Shown: positions 27,401-34,100 of the stretch, one piece after another
Position numbering within the stretch: the stretch's first letter is position 1
How the letters are laid out: each line of letters opens with the position of its first letter
Source of the DNA: a virus
Direction: 5' to 3' (one strand)
IMG/VR virus record: IMGVR_UViG_3300014720_000094
Coordinates: 1 to 34,654 of that record
DNA: 34,654 bases
Position numbers and translations under genes: made by a program
Notes under the pieces: generated by a model
The model's input: only the letters and a program-made list of their open reading frames with translations
Database searches by the model: none
Told to the model about the DNA's origin: nothing

Positions 27401-27693
27401 TTACTACAAATGTAGATTTTGTTCCTAAAACAATTACACACACTGTTAGATTTGTAGATCCAGTTAATAACAGTATATATACTGCTCCAAGCTCTAACTC
27501 TAGCGATTATACTAGTACAAGTGGATACTATATTGAAAATACTAATAAAACACACTCATTTCAATCACTTCCTAAAGAATTTAAAGGTAAAACGTTTATA
27601 ACTAGTGATGGAAGCTCCTGGTCTAATATTTCTAACGGTGCTACAAAAGATATCCATCATATTATTTCATCAACAAGTTATGTTCCTTCATAG
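24448..27693 (+). CDS. Tail fibre / receptor-binding protein with Asp-box beta-propeller
   Basis: The 1081-residue protein starts with a jelly-roll-like, Thr-rich region (~1-180), then a strongly basic patch (RVKMRKKPGRTKKKRW, near residues 236-251). Asp-box (BNR) motifs follow: STDSGMTW (26788-26811), STDGQTW, STDGGSSW and a terminal TSDGSSW (27601-27621), with looser copies earlier (SNNGQTDTW, SINKGKEW). Asp-boxes mark beta-propellers of sialidase or Ycf48-like type. No catalytic Arg triad of sialidases can be assigned, so glycan binding is likelier than cleavage. Between ~590 and 760 are NRGSGYVYTPTVTI-type modules, related to one in the tail tube protein, and an Ig-like stretch follows near 910. 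Its place after J suggests a side or tip fibre. It starts one base after the preceding stop. Confidence 0.65.
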   Translation: MTTSEKTVFYAGILNVIPSSLDLGSYLTYSGTPAVVSGCIIVRDPLLKVRSPSKGVPVKITTTTDSSYIDIPVNLYQTYQGNQWLGSVYLKASTNTNITIILYITDYNGTILKTDTNTLSVTKDWQKKDFNITNTIADPPPPSITNSGNPNQVRVKIENPSVANVQIWLDDLRLNKSETVISIFKSSGTLDGDQTLRDPYSNYDNVYFDSRFDYLNIPGAISYSRQTIPLVYRPNKRVKMRKKPGRTKKKRWVDLPMSGSKKTTILEHNLGKVPVVIAYEPNGAYFGGTTIYDTAGIGSFRTLWISADASKLYLNERWYTYKYPLSPTNLTLDCYLFNEPANVANASITPETFNSGEPLVLSTCHGDIFTSNNGQTDTWKARREGQTVEEQVFSITITYYVNIIHALFYLNGIYYAYQLDQDTYLTKDGVDYDTLSWQGWSSGPDPEQPARGWEDLDPLTNIAINHAVMIPGSTTNAIGISLSHNYPKQVEIFYSPTDPNEDADPNNDDPDYEPPSIGFGWTKPLPYKVYISINKGKEWLYKGTLSSPTGYGYGSGGASVACSPSGVAVAVGTMIGGEQIEKVNIIGNWQRFDNENFTPKTVTVTFSAPELAGGVTATGEPIIDKFQRLVGISMTNRGSGYVYTPTVTITDTDQTPVTGTVTVTAANTRTVAPTYDIDGNLVTPEQKFWKVGSATASGTSWLHKRTTTITFSNGATANLTFVNGSVTAITITNQGSEVGPSASAPTITATISDTDNGTEITDSAVPVLTSGRNKKPTIAYSTDSGMTWHDASYPSIDYGGLSSVVYATAGGFIAVGYNNLILKSTDGQTWTNISPSAFTKSVHWQTIIYAKSSYIACGFDNASSYIIRSTDGGSSWTQVFTIAGTFIRSLAEYTYGGKVLAAGGEADTSNPYFSGPNVVYSGETCYLTVVGARPGEVLSITGSNNASGQTYSPTVGSNGEASLGNIASTFSLGTDNATTTYTYTLTTNVDFVPKTITHTVRFVDPVNNSIYTAPSSNSSDYTSTSGYYIENTNKTHSFQSLPKEFKGKTFITSDGSSWSNISNGATKDIHHIISSTSYVPS

Positions 27694-27701
27694 AGAAAAT
27701 T

Positions 27702-27974
27702 ATGTATTTATTAATTACACCAGAAGAAGTAGTAGTTCAAAGAGTTAGTACTGATCCAGAAACTACGTTATTTAATACAAGTAATAAGTACATGTATAAA
27801 GATCTTACAAATACTAGTCCAATAAAAGTAGTTACGGGACCTACATTATTTAATACACCAGGAAGTGGTACACCACAATTAAAATATACTACACCATTAA
27901 AAACAATGGTTGTTTCTGATAATGGTACGCCAAGTGGCAGTACTCCTACTTTTATTCATTTCGATATACAATAA
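27702..27974 (+). CDS. Small hypothetical protein of the fibre region
   Basis: The 90-residue product is not recognised. It is Thr/Pro-rich, without membrane segment or signal peptide, and contains TLFNT twice (TTLFNTSNKY and PTLFNTPGSG), suggesting a short internal duplication. It lies eight bases after the propeller-fibre stop and overlaps the next gene as TAATG, so it is probably made with them as a fibre accessory, linker or chaperone. Only location supports this. Confidence 0.55.
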   Translation: MYLLITPEEVVVQRVSTDPETTLFNTSNKYMYKDLTNTSPIKVVTGPTLFNTPGSGTPQLKYTTPLKTMVVSDNGTPSGSTPTFIHFDIQ

Positions 27975-29812
27975 TGTCACTAGAAATAAAAGATAATAAA
28001 GTTATCATACAGGACCAGTACGGTAATATAAAATTTAGTACAGATAGACGACTAACTAGTATTATATTTAGACAAAGTGGAACTATTACTGTTACTGATT
28101 ATGACTATCAAGCGCCTATAATAATTAAAGAACATCCTGCTATAGTAAGTGATACTGATAAATTTTTCATGTTTATTAGCTATAATATCTGGGGAGGAGA
28201 AATTAATAGTAGAACTGAATCTGTTAATGGTATGGGATCAGTTTTATTAGGTATTTATAAAGATACTGTTGGATATTTTGCTGGATCTATAGTATTAGAT
28301 TTTGTTTCAACAAACGGTATATTGTATGCAGTAATTACTAAAAATGTAAAATCTGGGGCAAAAATAGATTGGTCTAATGTTAACTATGGATCAGCACCAA
28401 ATGTACTCGTTAATTATAGTGTGCAATATTGTAGAATTGCTAGTAATTTAGTTCCTTCACTAGTACCTATAGAACGACTAGACGCAGAAATGTTATTAGT
28501 TGGAGGTGGCGGTGGCGGTGGCGGTGGCAGTGTAGGCATGAGTGCAGGTGGTGGCGGAGCCGGAGAATTTAAGGAATATACTACTAAATTAGAAGTAGAT
28601 AAAAGTTACAATCTATATGTTGGCCTAGGTGGTAACGGAGGTGGAGATTTATTAATAGATGGTTTTGGTCAGCGCGGTGAAACTACAACATTCTACAGAT
28701 ACAATGCTTTAGGCGGAGCAGGAGGAGGAAATGGCAGCTTAGGAGGAAACTTTAGAGGTCATGGTGGTCCAGGTTCCTATGGTAGTGGCAGCGGTGCTAG
28801 TGGTGGTGACCAATATTGGGTAGATAGAGGAGCTACTCTTGATTCCACAGGGGGAACACTTAATTGGCTTACAAGTCTTCTTTATGCAACACCAAGTTTT
28901 AGTGCTACTCCTATATCTGATACAGCTGTTCCTGGAGGACCTTCTGGAGGTCAAGTTAGCGGAGCTATTGAAGATTTTTATACTAATAAAGACGGATCAG
29001 TAACACTAGTTCCAACTGTAACTACATCAAAAACACATAAAGGCGGGCAAGGATATTGGTATAATGGTGGAGGTGGTGGCGGAGCCGGTGCAGCAGGAGT
29101 AGACGCACAAATACCAGGAAATAAGATTCGAGACGATCCAGGTACAAATATAGGTGGAGTGGGAGGAATAGGTTTTGCTAGCGCCATTACTGGAAGTAGT
29201 GAGTTTTACGCCGCAGGCGGCAGTGGAGGAACAATTGGAAATACACAAGCAATATCTGCTAGTGGTATAGGAGGTATAGGTGGATCAAAAATTGTACCAA
29301 CTGGTGGTAATGCGGTAGCAAATACTGGTAGCGGGGGCGGTGGCAAAGGTTTTAGCCCTATAATAAATGATATAATGACAGGATATTCCAAAGGAACTGG
29401 AACAACCTTAATAGGTAATAATACGGTAGGAGGCATTTATATTCCTCTTAGTACAATCAATTCAGTAGTTAATACCGCATTTTTATCTCAATTATCAGTT
29501 GGAGATGTTATACACATAGAAGGTCAAACCAGAACTATTACGGGTGTAACTAATAATTATACCGCAAGCGTGACTCCTGCTTTTGATCCAGCCATTACAA
29601 ATGTTGCTTTGGTAAAAAACTTAAGTAAAAGTAAAGGGCATAAGGGCGGAAACGGCGGAAGTGGTATTATAGTATTAAAAATACCTGATCAATATACCGC
29701 TAGTTTTACCGAAGGGGTAGATTATGAACATATCACCAGTGTTAACGGTTATAATATTTATAAAATAACTGAAACACAAACTCAGTATGAGCGTGTTAAA
29801 ATTTCAAAATAG
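27974..29812 (+). CDS. Glycine-rich tail fibre / adhesin
   Basis: The 612-residue protein has an N-terminal ~175-residue beta-rich domain (MSLEIKDNKVIIQDQYGNIK) followed by a glycine-rich domain. That domain opens AEMLLVGGGGGGGGG, continues with YVGLGGNGGG and GGGGGGAGAAG stretches, and closes with GGNGGSGIIVLKI. This is the pattern of phage glycine-rich tail proteins, in which glycine runs can pack as polyglycine II-type helices in adhesin tips. Two non-glycine segments interrupt it: ~285-350, and 29380-29630 with VGDVIHIEGQTRTITGV, a small beta insert module. Loops between Gly runs would be the variable host-contact sites. It overlaps the previous stop and is followed by AGGA for the next gene. 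The family is clear; the receptor is unknown. Confidence 0.75.
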   Translation: MSLEIKDNKVIIQDQYGNIKFSTDRRLTSIIFRQSGTITVTDYDYQAPIIIKEHPAIVSDTDKFFMFISYNIWGGEINSRTESVNGMGSVLLGIYKDTVGYFAGSIVLDFVSTNGILYAVITKNVKSGAKIDWSNVNYGSAPNVLVNYSVQYCRIASNLVPSLVPIERLDAEMLLVGGGGGGGGGSVGMSAGGGGAGEFKEYTTKLEVDKSYNLYVGLGGNGGGDLLIDGFGQRGETTTFYRYNALGGAGGGNGSLGGNFRGHGGPGSYGSGSGASGGDQYWVDRGATLDSTGGTLNWLTSLLYATPSFSATPISDTAVPGGPSGGQVSGAIEDFYTNKDGSVTLVPTVTTSKTHKGGQGYWYNGGGGGGAGAAGVDAQIPGNKIRDDPGTNIGGVGGIGFASAITGSSEFYAAGGSGGTIGNTQAISASGIGGIGGSKIVPTGGNAVANTGSGGGGKGFSPIINDIMTGYSKGTGTTLIGNNTVGGIYIPLSTINSVVNTAFLSQLSVGDVIHIEGQTRTITGVTNNYTASVTPAFDPAITNVALVKNLSKSKGHKGGNGGSGIIVLKIPDQYTASFTEGVDYEHITSVNGYNIYKITETQTQYERVKISK

Positions 29813-29820
29813 GAAATATA

Positions 29821-30039
29821 ATGGGAATGAAAATTGTGTCGTTTGGTAGCGACAATGTATCAGGAAAAACAGAAGTTACGGTGCAGTTGTTAGAACGTAC
29901 TGGAAATTTAACAAGAGTAAAAGACACATATACTTTACTAGTAGATGGAGTATACCTATCAATTAATCAAGCATTCTTAGAAGTTTTATACGATAAATTG
30001 CGGGAATATGGTATCGAGCCGTTTCCTGAAAGACTATAA
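29821..30039 (+). CDS. Small hypothetical protein ending the first fibre operon
   Basis: The 72-residue product is not recognised: two or three strands (MKIVSFGSDNV, KTEVTVQLLERTG, YTLLVDGVYL) then a helix (INQAFLEVLYDKLREYG) and a short charged tail. It has no membrane segment. AGGA (29811-29814) lies six bases before the ATG, supporting translation. It is the last gene before the 30069 terminator. It may be a fibre assembly factor or small virion protein; the sequence does not decide. Confidence 0.6.
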   Translation: MGMKIVSFGSDNVSGKTEVTVQLLERTGNLTRVKDTYTLLVDGVYLSINQAFLEVLYDKLREYGIEPFPERL

Positions 30040-30068
30040 CATTCATATAAATATGGATTTAAAATTTT

Positions 30069-30110
30069 GATAACCAAAGTCAATTTTTATATTGACTTTG
30101 GTTATCTTTT
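30069..30110 (+). terminator. Intrinsic terminator overlapping the next promoter
   Basis: GATAACCAAAGTCAAT (30069-30084) and ATTGACTTTGGTTATC (30091-30106) form a perfect 16-bp stem with a TTTTAT loop, followed by TTTTCTT. The right arm contains the -35 element of the promoter at 30092-30120. Confidence 0.9.
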
Positions 30111-30120
30111 CTTGTATAAT
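30092..30120 (+). promoter_or_regulatory. Sigma70 promoter for the coiled-coil / collagen-fibre genes
   Basis: TTGACT (30092-30097), a 17-base spacer and TATAAT (30115-30120) match the consensus at 11 of 12 positions. Transcription would begin near 30127, giving a leader of ~43 bases with AGGAGG (30157-30162). The -35 lies in the right arm of the preceding terminator stem. Confidence 0.85.
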
Positions 30121-30169
30121 AGCAATTAAAATACCATAAAATTTATTTTTACAGATAGGAGGAAGTTAG

Positions 30170-30508
30170 ATGGAAGTCGACAAAGAGGGTTTTCTACAAA
30201 CTATCTCACTCCTGTCCCTTGCAGTTATAGGTTTGCTAGTTGGAATTCAAAAGCTAGTTAGAGACTGGAAGACTACAAACGCAGAAACAAATATAATATC
30301 TGTAATGCACACTGAGATTGAACGCATGAGTCTTCAAAATACAACACTAAGTACCGAACTAGGAAAATTGCAAGAAGAAATAATTAGGTTAAACGGTCTA
30401 ATTAGCAAACTTAACATAGAAAATAATAAGTTGCAAGAAGAAATTTCTAGGTTAACACTAGAGTTAGATAGTATAAAAACGTTAACTGATAAAGGGCAAA
30501 AACTATGA
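30170..30508 (+). CDS. Membrane-anchored coiled-coil protein
   Basis: The 112-residue protein has one N-terminal membrane segment (residues ~9-27, LQTISLLSLAVIGLLVGI) followed by basic residues (KLVRDWK) and a leucine/isoleucine heptad coiled coil (~45-105, with LQEEIIRL and LQEEISRL). The layout fits an inner-membrane protein with an oligomerising tail. Candidates are an inner-membrane spanin, a holin or anti-holin type protein, or a superinfection or assembly factor. No outer-membrane spanin partner or endolysin is visible nearby, so lysis is only a possibility. It has the best SD in this part (AGGAGG, seven bases before ATG) and its own promoter, suggesting high expression. The stop overlaps the next start as ATGA. 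Confidence 0.7.
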   Translation: MEVDKEGFLQTISLLSLAVIGLLVGIQKLVRDWKTTNAETNIISVMHTEIERMSLQNTTLSTELGKLQEEIIRLNGLISKLNIENNKLQEEISRLTLELDSIKTLTDKGQKL

Positions 30509-31119
30509 CTCCTGGTAGAGTTAACCTAAGAATATATCAGGGTAGCACATTTAGTCAAATGTTTAGATGGGAGTCTAAATCTATAACTTATGCTACTATT
30601 CAAACAATTCAAAAATCAGCTCCTTGTGTTATACGGCTTAATCCAGGCTATTCACCTCCTCCGCCATCATGGAGAGTTAGAGTAACTGGTGCAAATGGTA
30701 TGAAAGATATAAATCTAGACACATTGCCTGATGAATATTATATAGTTAGTAATACGTACCTCTCAGGATCAACTTGGGACGTTACTATTGACGAGATTAA
30801 TAGTTTAAATTATGGTATGTATACAGGCAATGGAGCATTAAGCTGGTATGAGCCCGTTCCATTAGCTGGATATACTGCTACAATGCAAATAAGAAAAAGT
30901 ATATCAGATACAGCCTATGAGGTAGAATTAACTTCTGGTAGTGGTGAAATTATTTTAAATGATGTAGATAAATATATACAGATAAATATTCCAAAAGCCA
31001 TTACTACAGGTTTAACTTTTAGCTCAGGTGTTTACAGTTTAGAATTAACTGATGGTACTGGAAAAACCATTACTTTTATACAAGGTAATGTTACTCTAAT
31101 TAAAGAGGTTACAAGATGA
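30505..31119 (+). CDS. BppU-like N-terminal domain protein, probable fibre attachment protein
   Basis: The 204-residue protein has the elements I associate with BppU-type N-terminal domains: LRIYQGSTFSQMFRW near the start, LAGYTATMQIRKS in the middle (residues ~122-134), then SGSGEIILNDVDKYIQINIP and a closing GVYSLELTDGTG...GNVTLIKEVTR. Between the first two lies an extra ~75-residue segment (INLDTLPDEYYIVSNT region), resembling the insert modules of other genes here. Proteins of this kind often stand directly upstream of collagen-like fibre genes and are thought to join the fibre to the tail tip. Start and stop overlap both neighbours as ATGA, so it is made stoichiometrically with them. The family call is moderate. 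Confidence 0.6.
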   Translation: MTPGRVNLRIYQGSTFSQMFRWESKSITYATIQTIQKSAPCVIRLNPGYSPPPPSWRVRVTGANGMKDINLDTLPDEYYIVSNTYLSGSTWDVTIDEINSLNYGMYTGNGALSWYEPVPLAGYTATMQIRKSISDTAYEVELTSGSGEIILNDVDKYIQINIPKAITTGLTFSSGVYSLELTDGTGKTITFIQGNVTLIKEVTR

Positions 31120-34100
31120 CAACAACTAGTGAAACAAGTGTAGTTGTTGAACGAGACTCTACGATAGTAATAACCGCTGGTTTAATGGGTGTGCGTGGAC
31201 TGCAAGGTCTACAAGGCATTCAAGGTCTACAAGGTGGTGGTTTTGATCAACTACAGGGTATTCAGGGTATTCAAGGCTATCAAGGTATACAAGGTGATCA
31301 AGGTATACAAGGTGCTATTGGACAAGGTATACAAGGTATCCAAGGCTATTTGGGTATTCAAGGGCCTCCAGGTCCTCAAGGTATAAGTATAAAAATTCTT
31401 GGTAATGTTCCTACCGTATCAGCACTACCAACTGTAGGTAACAATTTTGGTGATGCTTGGATAGCTAATGATGACTTAAAACTATATGTTTGGTCATACG
31501 GAGGCTTATTTAAAGATGCTGGTAGAGTTGTTGGCCCACAGGGTATACAGGGTATACAAGGCATACAGGGTATACAGGGTCCTCAAGGATTACAAGGTAA
31601 TCAAGGTATTCAAGGCATACAAGGTATTCAGGGTATTCAAAGCATACAGGGCATCCAAGGAATTCAAGGAATTCAAGGAATCCAAGGAATTCAAGGTTTA
31701 CAAGGTGCTTGGGGAATAGCCGGCGGATATACTGGTAGATGGAAATTTACTAATTCTATGACTGGTGCAGATCCTGGACCAGGTTATATTAAATTTGTTA
31801 GCAGAAATTGGCCGGATGCAACTAGCGGAATAGTATCTATACTAGTTTCTAGACTAGATTATGATTTAGTAAATAATGCAGAATTTTTTAACTCATTTTT
31901 AAATTTTGGTACTCCTGGAAATATACGTGGTATGCTATCTATAGCTAAATTAGATGCTCCACAAGATAGATGGACAGGTAAACTTAAAAATGTATATACA
32001 TATACTACTGGCAGTAATAATTATGTAGAACTTGAGGTAGAGTTTTTAAATAATAGTGGCGGAGCCCCTAACTTTGATCAAGTTTTAGCAATTACATTTG
32101 CTCCTACAGGTATTCAAGGCGTACAGGGTATTCAAGGTATACAAGGTATTCAAGGTATACATGGCGATAATGGTGGAATACCTTATATTTTTAGTGATGA
32201 TACTACTCCAGTATTACCTTCAGGAACACCTCTTGGTTCTGGCAGAGTAAAGTTTAATGATATTAATAAAACAGCTGTTAGTAAAATATATATTAGTAAA
32301 TATACTTCAGATGCTACTGATGTACAAAGCTATATATTAACTTGGGACAACAGCACATCTGCCGAAAAAGGCGAAATATTAATTAAGAGTAACAATTTAC
32401 AAGATGATACACTATTAGCTTTTACAGTAGTTAATGTAGTAAATTATACTCAACATTTAGAAATAGATGTAACCTATAGAAGTGGCGACTTACCAGACAA
32501 TAATGAACGTTGCGCTATAGAGTTTTATAGAGCAGGCGATCGTGGTAGTCAAGGCGTACAAGGCATACAAGGTATTTACGGCTATCAAGGAACACAAGGT
32601 ATACAAGGTATTATAGGTATGCCAGGTGGTAGTAGTAAGCCATATCTGTGGAGTTCAAATACTGTAAATATTAATCCAGGTACTGGCATAGTTAGATTAA
32701 GTCGTGCATGGACAGATGTTACAGCAAGCGTTGCTCAAATATATATTAATTTTACAGACGCAACTTCAAACTCTAGCTACTCTTGGTTAAAACACTTAGA
32801 TAAATTTGGTTCACCAGGCGTTTATTTTGGTACTGTAACCTTAATGGACGAAGGTTATCCCGACAGACGTTGGTATGGTAAACTAATAAAAGTAGACGAA
32901 GATAGCACTGGCTATTTCAAGCTAGATGTTTTATTTATGGAAACTGATGGTCCAGCACCAACAGATAGTAGTAAGGTTATAGTTGCATTTAATCCTGCAG
33001 GTATACAAGGTATACAAGGTATACAAGGTATACAAGGCGAACAAGGTATACAAGGTATACAGGGCATACAAGGTATACAGGGCATTCAAGGTATTCAAGG
33101 TATTCAAGGTATTCAAGGAATACAGGGCATACAAGGCATACAAGGAATACAGGGTATTCAAGGTATTCAAGGTATACAGGGCATACAAGGTAGAAGATTT
33201 ACTCCAAAAGGCGTATGGAGTTCTACAGAAACTTATCAATATTTTGATATTGTTCACTATCGCGGTAGCAACTGGCTCGTAAAAGACAATTTTCAGACAG
33301 AAACTCTAAGTGCAGTAAGTATTGATCCTACAGGTGTTATTAATTGTGCACCAGTTAGTTTAGGCAATGGCATTAGAGTTGGCGATAGAGTATACGTATC
33401 TGGAACTAACGGCGGTACAGCAGCAATAACTGGCTATGATCCACTAGGAACTTACTATTACGTTATTGATGTACCAAATGCTGCTTCTCAATTTAAATTA
33501 AGTACAACTATAGGTGGAGCAGCTATAGGTTTTAACACTGGTACTGTTACCGGACCAATGACATTTACTCTTACTTCAGGAATTATACCTGCTGAAGGAG
33601 ATAATTGGACACTGTTAGTTTCTCAAGGCGTGCAGGGTACGCAAGGTATACAAGGTATTCAAAGCGTACAAGGTATACAAGGTCGTCAAGGTATTCAAGG
33701 TGCTGTTGGTATGGCATTTAGAATTGCTCAAGTGTTTGCTAATAGAGCTGCCTTAATGAACCATGAAAATATTGGTGCTCCTTCTATTGTACCCGGTGAA
33801 TTTGCTATAATAAATAGCTTAGATAAAACTGACATAGACGACTCTAAACTGTTCTTGTGGACAGGACCCAAAACCGGAGGAGTTGGCGGATATGTAGAAG
33901 TAGGCGATCTTAGCGGTGCACCGGGTATTATAGGTCCAGCAGGTCCAGCAGGTGTTAGTGGTGGACCAGGTGTACAAGGCCCACGCGGTTTTGGCTATGA
34001 TCAACTACAGGGTATACAAGGTGTTCAAGGTAGTGGTACTCAAGGTCGTCAAGGCGTACAAGGTATACAAGGTGGCGGTTTTGATCAGCTACAGGGCCCA

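Noticed and set aside
28739-29436. Several reverse ORFs opposite the glycine-rich fibre
   Set aside because: Antisense of Gly codons gives Pro/Thr/Ser-rich shadows; overlapping frames and no SD.
31189-31719. Forward ORFs rich in VYKVYKVFK-type repeats
   Set aside because: They are out-of-frame readings of the collagen-like DNA repeats. The true frame is open from 31116 to the window end.
33000-33191. CRISPR-like regular repeats
   Set aside because: The unit is 9 bp without spacers and encodes Gly-x-Gln triplets in the fibre frame.
32931-33257. Reverse ORF with LYTLNTLYALYTL repeats
   Set aside because: Antisense reading of the 9-bp repeat array; no SD, no promoter and repeat composition explain it.
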